Source of the DNA: Ustilaginoidea virens
Taxonomy: Eukaryota; Ascomycota; Sordariomycetes; Hypocreales; Clavicipitaceae
Assembly: GCF_000687475.1 (NCBI RefSeq)
Contig: NC_057318.1
Location: 806,001 to 870,000 of the forward strand
Reading direction: 5' to 3'
Length of the DNA: 64,000 bases
This document shows, one piece after another, positions 1 to 11,732 of this stretch (position 1 is its first letter; every line of letters starts with the position of its first letter). The position numbers and the translations under genes are program-made. The notes under the pieces were generated by a model. It was not told the DNA's origin, ran no database searches, and worked only from the letters and a program-made list of their open reading frames with translations.

Positions 1-917
1 CAATTGATGCATGTCCATCTCCCTCCTGAACGTAGCACACACCTGCCGCAGGTCCCTCCCACCGCCAACCGCGGAGCGAGGCATCATAAACCCATAGGAA
101 ACCTGCAAAGAAAGGACGGCCTTTGGCCGTGCACTTTCCAGACCAGGACATCAAATACATGAAATCAATTGTTAGCCACGCGATCGTACTTTCAATTCGC
201 TGTAGATTAGCGTTTCAATCACACGTGCCGTCGGTTCCTGGTCATCTCCACCACCATGACGCTTCGGTCGAGCAATCTTGAACCGGCGTCATATCTTGCC
301 TCCCGCCAGCACAGCCCTCATGACTTCTCGCCGCTCGACGAGGCTGCGAAGCGGCGCCGGCCATGGTCGAGAAGCATGAGCTGGCCGCCAAGTCTGGCAA
401 ACCGGTCCCTCGGCAAGACACCTTGACGCATTCGCAAATCATCTCCAGCCCAGGCTCTGGCCCCCATCGCGAACGAATGCCACCACCGCCGCGAGTCCGC
501 GCAGGCTGACCTGGTGCAGCCCGGGCCCTATCCCACGGCGACCCGTCGCAGGGGTCGCAACAGGAGCCATCGTGACGACGAGCGGACGCCTCCCGGCAGA
601 GAGCATTCATTGCCGAGTGAGTACTCGTCTACTGACAAAGGGGCAAGGAATTCAGAAGTTGAAGCAGGCATCGCGTGGGCGCTGGTGTGGAGCAGACGGA
701 ATATCCATCGACAAGGTGCAGCCTGTTCCGCGGTCGGACAAGACCAGCTGGAAATGGCAGGTACGGCTCATCATCAACCTCTGGCACAACGTGATTTACA
801 GTATCGAACCTTGAATTCGGTCTGCCGCCAGAATCACCGCACAGCCTGGGACGTGGCCCCACTGTGAAGCTCTCTTGATTGGCTGCATGCACCTCCACCA
901 CATGTTGGTGCCTCGCA
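1..917. other. Non-coding left edge, nothing recognised
   Basis: No recognisable gene. Open frames of 80-122 codons exist on both strands between about 240 and 950, but they overlap each other, have no family resemblance I know and no clear splice structure. The stretch may be 3' flank of the DIP2-like gene at 1836-7800 or of a gene outside the window. Confidence 0.4.
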
Positions 918-1365
918 CTCACGAAAGAGCGCATCGTGGGCTTCACTTGCCTTCTCCGTCACCATCTCGTCTATTCAACGTATCTATATTGGCTTGCATG
1001 TGTGCACACCTAAATAAACGAACAGATATTCCTTGGTCACTTAGCACCGCAGGCTATTATGGCACACCTGTACACTTTAAAAGGACACACCATCAGCTTC
1101 ACTTTCCCACCTTTCTCATCATCATCTCATCTATTCCACAAATCTACTGTCAGCGTGCATCAAGTGCACACCTTAATCATTTCATAGGTACTCCCTGGTC
1201 GTCTTGACAGCCGCAAGGCCATTACTTGCCACACTTGGCGCAATCGCTCACGAAAGAGCACATCGTGGGCTTCACTTTCCCACCCACCCTCTCTCCGTCA
1301 TCATCTAGTCTATTCAATAATCTGCCGTAAGCGTGCGCTATATACGCATTCACACGAGGCTTTCC
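916..1365. repeat. Degenerate tandem repeat, about 3 copies of ~165 bp
   Basis: Three related units can be aligned by eye. The shared block 'cttcactt' followed by a C/T-rich run recurs at about 941, 1097 and 1270, and the block 'cacgaaagagc' at 920 recurs at 1250. Each unit carries a 'ctattca/ctattcc' segment about 40 nt further on and then a 'gcgtgc/gtgcacac' segment. Copies are diverged and spacing is about 156 and 173 bp. No coding potential is evident. Confidence 0.6.
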
Positions 1366-1661
1366 ATTTGAACCCAAAACCAAAAAAAGGAAGAAAAAGA
1401 GGAGGAGGAAAGAAAGTACAATGTGGCAGGGCAGCTGCCCTTCTAGCTTTCGCGACTATTGCTTCATTCCCCATTGCGAACCGCTTTTCCATGCCTCTTT
1501 GTCGGACAACCGTTGCCTCATCACCCAATGTCTGATAATCCAACCGAAACAAGGGACATGCATCTATGTACACTCTCGCAGCAACACTGCCACCATTGCG
1601 TGACGGCCCCGTGATTCAAGTCACCCGTTTGCCTCTAACCCAGCTCTTATCGTTCCGAATG

Positions 1662-1796
1662 CAAACCGGCATGCGCGTCCGCCCCCCATCTCTCGCCGTC
1701 CCGAACCAAACCAGCATGCGCGTCCGCCCCCCAACTCTCGCCGTCCCGAACCAAACCAGCATGTGTGTCCGCCGCCTAACTCTTGCCGTCCCGAAA
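1662..1796. repeat. 45-bp minisatellite, 3 copies
   Basis: A 45-bp unit repeats three times with few changes; the anchor 'catgcgcgtccgcc' or its variant has its ATG at 1671, 1716 and 1761, exactly 45 bp apart. The period is a multiple of three, so both strands stay open across it (15-residue repeats). It lies 40-175 bp beyond the stop codon of the DIP2-like gene, so it is probably in the 3' UTR or 3' flank rather than coding. Confidence 0.75.
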
Positions 1797-1835
1797 CCTC
1801 CGTCTACGTAACAAGTCCCTGCAACGCAACAGTCC

Positions 1836-4800
1836 TCACTTGGGTGCCAGATCCCCCGCAAGGTTCATATGCATGATCGCGTCCGCCGTCCAGTCCGCCT
1901 CGTCCTCGCAATCCTCACGAGCATCCCAAATATGGAAGCCTTCCCGTCCATCGACGCCCGGGAGGGACATTCGTATCTTCGGAGGCGAAGTCATGGTGTC
2001 CGCGCCGGACCTTGTAGGTTTCGGCCCCACGGGCGGGGGCTGTTCTTGGTCACAAGACTCATCATCCCGCCGCGTGGTGCTGTCGGGATAGCCGTGCGCG
2101 TCTACCCGCTTGCGCTGTACACGAGGAGCCAGGCCCGATTTGATGAAGCCTTGAGCGTCCTCTGCTGCCGACGCCGCCTCTCCCTCGATCACGGGCATGG
2201 ACGACGGTCGAGGGGCTGGCGCCGACGGCGTAGAAGCGTTGTAGACCCGGCTCATGTGCACATCGGCTTCCTCTTGCTCCAAAATCTGCGGCGCGTGCTC
2301 GACGTTCCTCAAGCTCGAGGCGCCTGCCAGGAACCCGGCACTGCGGATGCTGCCAGTTGACACTCTGCTGGCCTCTCCGAAATCCGCCGTGCCGCTGCCG
2401 CTTCCCGATTCGCCCATGGCTGAGGCATCCAGGTCCCGGATCGCAAACTGAGCCAGCGTCCGCAGTTTACGGGTGACCCATCCTGCCAGGATCTTTCCTC
2501 TTTGCTTTTCTCCTAATCGGGACCGGGGGAAATCTCCTTTGCTGACAAACGCCACAATATCGGCAATGATTTGATGTTCGTTGAGGATTGCGTTGACGAT
2601 GACTGGCACCATCGACGCGAGGTACGGTTTCCTGCTCACTTCGACGAGGACTACGACAAGGCCTCCTGCCTGAAACACTGCGCTGCAGATTGTTCAACCT
2701 TCATTAGCATCCGGTGGTGGCGGTGCTGGTGGGGACAGAGGTTTGGTCCAGCTTTGACGCCGCAATTTGATCATGTACTTACCAGCCACCTGGCACAATA
2801 TTGCGGTGCGATCTTTCCACCGACAGTTCAATGTCCATTGGGAAATGACTCAAGCCGTTAATCTCAAAAGTCTCGCCAATGCACCCAAGCACAAACAGGA
2901 CTTGCATATCAACCAAGGCGCCATTTGGCCCAATAGGCCGGCTGACGTTGTGCAAGAAGCCGAGGTCGCCTGTTCTGACGTAGGGCAAGTTAGGGTCCCC
3001 GTCGACAGTACGTCCGTCGAAGCGCTCAGCGTCAAAGACGTCTTTTGATCCGTAAAACGACTTGACGCAAGCCTCTGAATCGACCCAGATTTCCCCGTAT
3101 TCCCCGTCGAGGCAATGCACACGGTTTTCGGGGTTCACAATGGCAATCTGCGTTGACACGGGAACCATTCCCGAGTCCTGCACCAGCAGGGCCTTGGGGT
3201 CGCTCTCGGGATCAACCGTGACGACGAGGCCGCGCCGCAGAGCCTTGGTGTCCAGCCACAGCTCGATGGGCTCGACGCACATGTAAGACCTCGAGGCGAT
3301 CATGGGGTTCAGTACGTGAGAAAACACAGTGTTGATCGCCGTCCTGTCGAGTCCCACGCCGGCAAAGTGCATCCGGACCTTTTGGAAAACATCGACCCGG
3401 GGGCGACCCTCGGCCGTAATCATCATGTTCTTCATTTCGTGCAGCGTAAAGCCTTTGGCCGGCATGACTGCCATGGCGTGGTCCAGCATTTGAGGTGTTG
3501 CGTACGTATCCTTAATCTTGTATCTCGACAGCGCAACAAACAGCGACGTCGGGCTCTGCGCAAACTCCACGGGCGAGAGGAGGTACGTTGGGGAGCCGGT
3601 GTAGATACCCATGAAGCAGGTGTGAAGGAAGCCCAGCCCTGTGGTGCTTCGGACACATCCGATGACCGGGCGTGAGCTCGTCATCTGGCACGTCTCCTTC
3701 TGCACCTTGCACATTCCCATGACGGTATCGTGTCCCAGCTGGACTGCTATTCTTCGCTGGTCCGGTGTCCAGTACGTCCAGACGAGGACCGGATAGCCGG
3801 GACGAATCCAGGCGGGGTCGATTGTGAAGCCCAGATCCCGTAGCCCGCTGTTCTGCTTGGGCGGCTTCGTAGTGTTGTAGACGTTGGGAACGGCAATCTT
3901 GAGGATTTGCGCCGACTGCTTGATATGGCTCGCTACCGGCTTGAGCTTGATCAAATGGTCCACCTCTTGATTCACCAGCACAGCCTTGACGTTGTAGTCG
4001 GCAACGAGATGGAGAAGCGCGGGGACGTCCTCGTTGAGTCGGTTCTGGTCCAGCGGCGCCATGGGTATGACGACCGCGCCGAGATTGATGCAAGCGTGAA
4101 CGGCAAACACAAACTCTTCGGAATGCGTGTACATGAGCACAATATGAACCCCGGGTCGGACCTTGACCTTGTTTTTGAGATACATGGCCACCGCCGCCAC
4201 CTTTTGGTCGAATTTGCGCCAGGGAATGCCCTTTCCCTCTCTTCCTCGGCCATCAATGGTACAGTAAGCAAGGTCATCAGCTTGTCGGGCGACTCGCCAT
4301 TGAATCAGATCCGTGATGCAAGCAAAGTTGTTGAGCGGAGTAGAGGTGCGATCGTCAATCACAACCTCTCTCCGGTCTATACCCGAGTATTGCTTTTCGG
4401 CTGGGGCCAGGATCTCAGCCCTTGAATCCGAGGCAATCTGGGACCATATGCCGCCGATCGGATCAACGCCTATGGGGAGGTTTAGCACGGCATGTTCGAC
4501 CCCGAACTTCACATGGACGCAGGGCAAGTTGCCGAGGTCGAATTCTCGCCTGCAGAGCATGTTTCCAATCTCGCGTCTGCCATTCTTGACCACCCGAGGC
4601 AGGGTGTTTGGCGGTGTGACCATGACGCAGTACAGCCTGAGGTGGTGTTCTTCCATGAGCACCTCCATGACTCTTTCGGCCAAGGAATCAAGCAGCGCTG
4701 TGTCAGGTTGTCTTGGTGGCCCTCCTGAGGCGAGGGGAGCCGTGGATGCCGAAGCCGTCTCCACAACGACCACCGGGAGGTGCTCGTCATTGACAAAGAC

Positions 4801-7800
4801 GTCAAACGCAGAGCAATCGTATATCTTGGGAACATTCTTGACGATGCTCACCACCATATGCTGAACGAAGAAATACCTGTACTCTGCGACCTCATGGCCA
4901 TGCTCGACCCATTCCACTTTCTGCCGAATGCGATCCTCATAGAGGCCCAGGATGAAGATCTTACCTTCAATCACTGTACCCAAAAGCCCGGTTCGCAGGA
5001 ACTCGGGTTCGACAGCGGTTGGGGTTGGCTCCCCGGGATCAAACCTATAGGGGCGGGCATGAAAGATGAGCTCGGTGTTTTTGGGCTGCGCCCAGAACCC
5101 ACCAGATAAAGACGGGGAGTCGATCCATATCTCGCCCACGGTATGAGGAGATGCTAGAAGGCCGGTTTCAGGATCGACGACTGACAGGGTAGCATCAGGG
5201 ATGGGATATCCAAACGTGCCCACTCTCACCATCCCTGGTTCGTTGGATGCCTTCTTGGCCACTTCGTTGCCGTACGCCATGACCACTACTTCGTTTGTTT
5301 TGAGCGCCTCCCGGTTGAGGAGGACTTCATTCATTTCCGTGTTGGAGCTCTTTTCGGCCGTTGCAGTCGTTCCACCGCTCAGCAAGCTGCCAAACCCGTT
5401 TGAAGGGACAGGCTTGGCTGTCCGGTCCTCCTCACCCGATTCAGAGTCTGACGGCGCCTCTCGCTCGAGAGTCAGCGGCACCCCCATTCGCTCCTGCCCG
5501 CCTAGCCAGTCCCTCACACTTATCACCATGCCCCCATGTTCCGGGAGACACAGCATTGGCGCGACAACTTGCCTGGCCCTGGGATTTCTCAGTGGTCTTA
5601 GCCATCGATCAGCCAAAACCTCGTGGAATTCTCCGTCAACAGTGAGTGTGTCGATCAAGCAAAGCTTCACAGATTGGAAGTTTGGGTCCATGCCCTTTTT
5701 GTAGTTTCGTGTTGTCATGGGATCTTGCTGGTAATTGTACGCCGCTCGCTTCAAGCCAGGATAATCCGCCACCATGATGGTTGCCTTGTATTTGGTGATG
5801 AGGTGCGCGTAGAGGCCGGGAACGTCTACGGCTTTGTTGTCGAACCATACGGTCGTGTGACCGCCATAGACGGCGAGTAAGACGCCTAGAATCATGCCGA
5901 TGCCCTGTCGGGGCTCCAGGTAGGAGAGCAGGGTCTCGCTGCTAGGTTTCCTACCACCGATCAAAAGACCATTCTTATCTCGTAATGACGGGTTGAAAGT
6001 GTCTCCCGGGCCATCAACGGGGATGGTCGACAGGATGGCGCTCAGACATGCCATCTGATGCATGATTGTGCGGTGACTCAGGACGACACCCCTCAGGTCA
6101 CCGGTTGGGGCCCTGGAAAACTCAATGTAGGCGAGGTCCGGGACGGCGAGGGGCGGCACGTCATCCTTCTTCTTAGGGTGGTAGCTGCCGAATTCATTCG
6201 TCTTCCACCACTCGACCCCCTTGGGCCAGGTAAGCTTCTGCGCGGTGATGTCGCGCTGAAAGGCCTTGAGGTTGTTGTCCGTCGTCAGGGCGAGATGCGC
6301 CTGGGTTGTGGTGAGGATGAAGTTGAGACGCTGGTAATCTTGCAAATCGTTGATGGGCACTGCGACAACGCCAGCGATGAAACAGCCCATGAGGGCAATG
6401 GCGAAGTCGATAATCTCGCTGTCGCGGTACACCAAGGCCACTCGATCTCCGCGGTACAACGAGCTCTTATCTCTTATAACTTGAGCCACCTTTTCGGCCC
6501 TAGACGCCAGCTTCTCCATAGTGACGGACGCAATTTCCTTACCCTTGCTGTCGAGGACCCAGTACGCAGGCACCTTGGCTGTCGTGCGAGCACGGTATCG
6601 GAGGACAGCAGCCATGTTGTCGAACCGGGACATGGGCACGTTGGGATCGTGTGGGTCCTGGATAGCGAATGGCACCTCTCGCGGCTCCAGAGGCTGCAGA
6701 TACTCCAAGAGTTCGGGCGGCGGCATGTCGCTTGCCGTGAGCATGGGAGGAGCCATGGCAGCGGTGGGCGAGAAGGGTTCGCCTGAAGAATATCTGTGCG
6801 GAGTCCCATAGTCAACTCCGGGCTGGTCGTAATGCTGCTGACCGGCAAAGTCGAAGAAGTAACCTTGGGAGTCCTGCAGCGTCTGGCTTCTTCCGTCATA
6901 CGGCGGGAGGTGCTGCTGCTGCTGCTGTGGGTGTTGTTGTTGTTGTTGTTGTTGATGATGATGATGATGATGTTGTTGTTGTTGTTGATGTTGTTGCTGC
7001 TGCTGCCCTGCACCGAGGTAAGCTCCATGTTGATCCGGATTAAAAGCATAATCCCTGGAAACCATGGTTCCACTCCGGGAGGCCCCGTCGCTATTCGCAG
7101 TCGGAGTTGGCAGAAACATGGATTCGCGCTGCACAGAAGCGCGGCGCTCAGCTATAGAACCACCGGGCCGCAAGCGGCCAACGGGGTTGCTCATGTCGGG
7201 GGCTTGCGAAGCTGGATGCGGGTGACCGAAACCAGAGGGCAACGCAGAGTCATCGCCGTTGGCAACGGACGCATTGTAGGCGGCGGCTCTGTGGCCATCG
7301 TAGAGCGCACGCGTCGGATGATCTGGGTCATGAATGCGCAAGCCAGTTGGCGGGGGGGGTGAAGGTTCGCGGATGGCGGGGGCAGGAGACGCGGCCGGAG
7401 CCCTGGATTCACCATGACCAAACTGAGCGAGTAACAATGTGCGCCGTTTATTGTATCTAGACGTCCAAGAAGTGGTTAGCAACGGGAAGTGCGGTGTTTT
7501 CGCCGCGGACAAGCAGACAGGGCGCGGGCGGTGGCAGCGGTGCACGGCTTGGGAAGCTTACCCTTTCTCTGTAATGTCTCCCTCCTGTTCGACGAGGGAA
7601 GAAGAAACAAGAGCGGAAAGAAAGACAAAGTAAGCGGTCGAAATATCTCACACACACGATGACGATGGGTGACGGCGTCGAGATTCTAGACACGAGTTGC
7701 AATGGCTCGAGGAATGGCCCCATGCGTTGGCACGACATACCTCTAACTCGCGTTGCAGGGCATCGAGCTTGGCCTGGAGCTCGGGATGGAAGTCAGCCAT
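1836..7800 (-). CDS. DIP2/CMR2-family AMP-binding protein (CPS1/Mug62 type)
   Basis: Four exons: 7800-7741, 7584-7562 (23 nt), 7456-2783 and 2682-1836, giving 1,867 aa. Residues 1-40 form a DMAP1-binding-like segment (PELQAKLDALQREL, then EGDITEKGYNKRR assembled across three exons). Residues about 45-290 are low complexity, with a Q/H tract near 176-212. Two adenylate-forming (FAAL-like) domains follow, at about 295-870 and 1050-1700. The A3 loop is degenerate in both: YIEFSRAPTGD in the first, an even weaker VLVWTYWTPDQ in the second. The C-terminal 170 residues are polar. Known for the family: yeast CMR2 and animal DIP2 control a subset of diacylglycerols, S. pombe Mug62 is the homologue, and the Cochliobolus homologue CPS1 is a virulence factor. 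It is not an NRPS; no carrier or condensation domain is present. The next gene on this strand is the zinc transporter upstream. Confidence 0.9.
6905..7011 (-). repeat. Poly-Gln/poly-His coding microsatellite in the DIP2-like gene
   Basis: An imperfect trinucleotide array of CAG, CAA and CAT codons (read on the minus strand) encodes alternating runs of glutamine and histidine in the disordered N-terminal part of the DIP2-like protein. It is in frame throughout and sits outside the adenylation-like domains, so length changes are likely tolerated. Confidence 0.85.
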
Positions 7801-8630
7801 GGCGGAGGGGGTCGAGGACGGCGTGTCGCCGGCTCGGAGAGCTACAAGGACGGCAGCGTTCGGTGTACCGGCACTAATGTCTATGCATTTTCTGGCGCGG
7901 AGGCCATGTCTATGTAGCAATACTGGCGTGCTGGCGTGGGTTAAAATGGGGGGCCGGGGGGGGGGGGGGGGTGGTGATGACGATGACGGGATCTGGCGGG
8001 TTGGAGAAGCTGGCTGGTGGGATGGAGAAGACAATTGAGCCCAGCCACACATTGGAACCGCCCAGTCTCGTGACGTAGTGGGAAAGGAAGGGCCATTGCC
8101 GCTGTGGCCCAGCAGGCCGTGCGTGGGTCAAGAGACCCGTGCCACCAGCCTGGCGGGCAGTGGAAGCAGGCAGGCACGGGCAGGCAGGCACGGGGGCAAG
8201 GGCTGGGGCAAGTCAAGGACATCACATGCAGCTTGGTTAGGGCCAGCCAGCTACAAATAACCATAAAGACACCATCAGCCTGGGGGTTCTCTTCAGCAAC
8301 ATGACGTCTTTTATTTTTATTTTTTTTCATTTCGTTTCATTTTATCATATTCTATTCTGTACAACTTTTAACGATCCCTTTGGAGCCACGTTTTCAGCCG
8401 CAGGGAGGGAAGAACCGTGCAGGAAGGATTGCAAGCCCTTCACGCTGGCCAACCTGCCTTGTGCCTTGGTCATTCTGGCTCGATCCCCGTCCCGAGCCGC
8501 TTGGTACGAGTTCACAAACGGGTCGAGGGCTCAGTGAGGCATCCCTCTCTGCCCCCCGTCACGTCAAAAAGGCAACAGGTTTGCACCGCGAACAACAAAA
8601 GACTCTCTGGTTCCCCATCCGACCTCGCCT
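7801..8630. other. Spacer: DIP2-like promoter and zinc transporter 3' flank
   Basis: No gene is evident. This stretch should hold the 5' leader of the DIP2-like gene (start at 7800) and the 3' UTR of the zinc transporter (stop at 8631). It contains a run of 16 G at 7956-7971, CAGGCACGGG-type short repeats near 8170-8200, and a T-rich stretch at 8305-8365. Confidence 0.6.
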
Positions 8631-9764
8631 TCACGCCCACCGGCCCAGCAGCGCCATGACGCCGCACCCGAGATACAGCGAAACCAGCATCAAGGCCAGC
8701 CTCTTCTTGTCGCTCGTCCGGGACGGGTTGAACAGGAAATCCCGCGCCAGCATCTCCACCAGCCCCGTGTAGACCAGGATGCCCGCGGAGACGGAGTCGA
8801 GCACGCCCGACACCACGCTCGCCGCGTACGAGCTCCCGTTGTACGTGTGGTGCAGGCCCAGCCCGACGGCGACCGCAACGGGCGTCGTCAGCCCGTACGC
8901 CAGGCAGAGCGCCCACGGCAGCCACCTCCACCGCGCCGGGATGGGGATCACGCTCAGCCGCGCGCCGATGCCCAGCCCTTCAAACGACTGGTGGAACACC
9001 AGCACCGGGTAGAGCGTGTTGAAGTCGTCGCCCCCCGACACCCCGAGGTTCAGCCCGATGATGATGCTGTGGAAGATGACGCCGAACTCGAGGACCAGGA
9101 ACGCCGTAATCTGCGCGTGGAACGCCTTTTCGACGTGCTCCGGCTCGCCCGAGAGGTGCTTGAGCTCCTCGACATGCCCGTGGCGGCCCGAGGCGGCGCC
9201 CTCGTCGGCGCGCGCGAGGGCGTCCTGGTCCCCCGAATGCAGGTGCATGTGCGAGGCGTGGGCGGCGCGCGAGTCGGCTGCGCGCGAGTCGGTGATGATG
9301 TCCTCGACGGGCGCGTGGGCCAGCCCGGTCCGGCTCTCGACCCAGTACTCGGCCATAAAGTCCAGGAGGAAGATGAGCATGGCCGACGTCAGCGCGATGG
9401 CCGGCGGCCACGAGTACGTCGCCCACCCCCCCGTCAGGCCGACGCAGCTCGCCGGGCCGATGGCCTCGTACGCCGGGTCTAGCAGGTGTATGAAGGCGGT
9501 GGCGATGATGACGCCCGCGCCAAAGTACCGCGCGAACAGGTATACCGGCAGGGGAATCCGCACCCTCCGAGACCGCGTGGCCAGCACAGGAAAGAAGGTG
9601 ACGGCCGTCGAGACGACGAGAATGACAAAGATGGCCGAGACGTGCAGCCCCAGCCTGTCGTCATAGCTGTTGTTGCTTCCGTTGAGGTAGCAGATGATGT
9701 CGACGAGGGGCGTCTTGTCCAAGTCGACGGAGCTGGCGTTGAAGGAAGCGTCTGCGCCTGCCAT
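8631..9764 (-). CDS. ZIP-family plasma-membrane zinc transporter (Zrt1/Zrt2-like)
   Basis: Single exon, 377 aa. Eight membrane segments can be placed, at about 43-62, 74-95, 120-141, 211-232, 238-262, 271-292, 306-329 and 347-372. The family's metal-path motifs are intact: FHSIIIGLNLG in segment IV (H222) and HQSFEGLGIG in segment V (H248, E252). The long loop between segments III and IV (about 145-205) is His-rich (SHMHLHS, GRHGHVEE), as expected for a zinc-sensing cytosolic loop. The N-terminus faces outside, as usual in ZIPs, and carries N-glycosylation-type sites. Known role: high- or low-affinity zinc uptake, normally zinc-repressed. Which affinity class cannot be told here, and I did not find a convincing zinc-responsive element upstream. 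The start is the first ATG of the frame and fits the family length. Confidence 0.93.
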   Translation of the reverse strand: MAGADASFNASSVDLDKTPLVDIICYLNGSNNSYDDRLGLHVSAIFVILVVSTAVTFFPVLATRSRRVRIPLPVYLFARYFGAGVIIATAFIHLLDPAYEAIGPASCVGLTGGWATYSWPPAIALTSAMLIFLLDFMAEYWVESRTGLAHAPVEDIITDSRAADSRAAHASHMHLHSGDQDALARADEGAASGRHGHVEELKHLSGEPEHVEKAFHAQITAFLVLEFGVIFHSIIIGLNLGVSGGDDFNTLYPVLVFHQSFEGLGIGARLSVIPIPARWRWLPWALCLAYGLTTPVAVAVGLGLHHTYNGSSYAASVVSGVLDSVSAGILVYTGLVEMLARDFLFNPSRTSDKKRLALMLVSLYLGCGVMALLGRWA

Positions 9765-10874
9765 GATGATGACGGACGGACTGGGTCACCTGGGCAAAGG
9801 GACGGCTTGGGCTGGCAGACATGCACCGAGTACTCTGCATGGGAAGGGACAGACAGCGCGTCTACATGCCGCATCCTATATAGCACGGGTCACCGATCGC
9901 AGGTGAGAACCTCTACGGGGTTTGAGAACCTGTATGGGCTTTTTTTTGGTGTTATTTTTTTTTTGTTTTTTTTTTTTCTCCCGGTGGCGTTGGTTGGCAT
10001 CCGGCTGAGGTTCTTCCGTCCAATGAGCACCAAACCAGATATTCCTAATCCGGATCTTCGGCACGGAAGCTTCTGCCGGCCCGCTTAAACTTGCTCGTCT
10101 GGTTGCCCGGCGATTTTCCACATTCCCCCCCCTTTCGGCGTGAAGGGTCGGAGATTTTTGCTGTTCCTGTAGATCATAAGGAAGCTGTCAAGCAGGCATG
10201 CCATGTCAACTCGGCCTGTTGGCGGGGCGTCGCCGAGATGCCGTCGGTCGACACGCAGCACAGGCGGATGCAACGCGCTGCGTATCCACCCGTTTCGGCG
10301 TAACACGGCATGAGGAGGGATCCCAGAGGCTGCAGCTCCCGAGCGCGGAGAATGCAGCCCCGAAACGCAGGATGCAGGGCCAAGATGCAGGGTGTTTCTT
10401 CACGGGCCGTCACCCGTGCAGAACACTCCCCGCCGTGTATGCTACGTGACATCAACCACGGCGCGGGTATCCGGCGCGTGTATCCAGCGCGGGTATCCAG
10501 CGCGGGTATCCATGCGAAAAGGGAGAGTGGAAAAGAAGCATGCCCACTCTTGTACGCAAAAGTGCGTCTCGTTTCGCGGAAACCTTGCCGACAGCCAAGG
10601 GTCGAAAATGGAAATCCAGCGATCCATGCAACAGCGGCGACGTGACGGAATCCAAAAGTCCCCGGTTGAGCAAAAACCAAGCATCATGTCCAGGAAAGCA
10701 ATGCCCGTGTGCCCATCCACGGGAGACGTGGCCGCCAACAGCTCCGTGGAAAAGTAACCCCTTTGCAGCCGCCATGAGCTCCTGCTGCGCGAGCTTCCGC
10801 ATTCCGGAAACGTTGTCGAGGACCGCAACATGTCCGTGCCGAACTTGTAGCCAACGTCTGATTCTGGAGAGCAA
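9765..10874. other. Spacer upstream of the zinc transporter
   Basis: No supported gene. It begins with the transporter promoter and contains T-rich tracts at 9940-9980. From about 10200 to 10870 overlapping frames are open on both strands, but none resembles a known family. A short 13-bp minisatellite lies at 10461-10512. Confidence 0.5.
10461..10512. repeat. 13-bp minisatellite, 4 copies
   Basis: Four head-to-tail copies of a 13-bp unit close to gcgcgggtatcca; the second copy has T for G at position 6 and the first ends in G. Confidence 0.8.
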
Positions 10875-10875
10875 G

Positions 10876-10891
10876 TAAACAAGTCGTCCTC

Positions 10892-10950
<59 letters not shown>

Positions 10951-11269
10951 AAATATACAGTCCGCACGCTTGTACCTTCGCATGTATTTTCTATAAGCAG
11001 CTATATACCGCATTTTTTCTTCCTACTGCACACACATCCTTTCTACACATTTTTCCCACGCAATAGCCTCAGAAGCGACCTCTGACGCCCTATATCACTC
11101 TATTATAGTCTAAGGGCTTTATATCTGTTAGCAGGTAAAAAAGTATTGCAAGGAAAAGCGGGGCCACTTAGTGTAGTGAAAGTAAAGGTCTCTTCTTATA
11201 GACAAGTGTATATAAAGGTACAAGCGCGGACTTTATACAGTATTCAATAAAACGAGGACGACTTGTTTA
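10876..11269. mobile_element. Probable MITE with TA target duplication and inverted ends
   Basis: A 22-bp perfect inverted repeat lies at 10875-10896 and 11249-11270 (left end gtaaacaagtcgtcctcg). Read as a Tc1/mariner-type insertion, the TA at 10876-10877 and at 11268-11269 is the target duplication and the element is the 390 bp between. The inverted similarity continues inward: the sequence around 10958-10977 (gtccgcacgcttgtacctt) matches the complement of 11216-11232, so the ends are imperfect inverted repeats of roughly 60 bp or more. The left arm is interrupted by a run of 57 T (10893-10949). The interior is less GC-rich and has no plausible transposase, so it is a non-autonomous element. 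The family name is unknown to me. Confidence 0.75.
10893..10949. repeat. Poly-T run of 57 bases
   Basis: An uninterrupted T homopolymer inside the left arm of the TA/TIR element; the right arm has no matching run, so it expanded after insertion or was gained in this copy. The exact length is liable to sequencing error. Confidence 0.9.
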
Positions 11270-11270
11270 C

Positions 11271-11732
11271 GTGTTCGATTCTGGGGCAAAGCTCGGTGGC
11301 TTGGCAGCGCGAGCGGTCTCTTTGGCATCGCCAATGCACGCTTGACGATCTGCCCGCCGCAAAGCAGCGACTCTGTCCGGGGCCTTGGCCGGAACTTGAA
11401 ACGGGCGTTTGTGCCGTACATACGGGGGGGTCGCTACAACCTGTATTTTTTTTTTTGCCAGGCTGGAATCATGTCTAAATGTCAGCTGGCTACGGAGCAG
11501 TACGGAGGACAAAGCACTTGTCTGTCCATGGCTGTAAAGGTGAGCAGATCGGGAATAGAGATGATATGGATGACAGAAAATAAACAGTCTAGCATTCATT
11601 CCAGAAGCATATACTTTCTATCCAACATCCCATGGATGTACGCTTGAAACGAAACAGCAAAAAGTTGGACCAAACCCCCTCCCAGCGTCTACCGCGGCAT
11701 ATTATCAATAAAAAGACTGCAATTCTCAGCAC
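11271..11732. other. Spacer between the MITE and tRNA-Lys
   Basis: No gene is recognised. Two TACGGAG half-motifs occur at 11491 and 11501. The right part is 3' flank of tRNA-Lys. Confidence 0.5.

Noticed and set aside
1836..7800. A nonribosomal peptide or polyketide cluster around the AMP-binding gene
   Set aside because: The gene lacks carrier, condensation or ketosynthase domains and its neighbours are a zinc transporter and spacers; it fits the DIP2/CPS1 family.
8847..9482. Plus-strand Arg/Val-rich frame of 211 codons
   Set aside because: Antisense shadow of the ZIP transporter.
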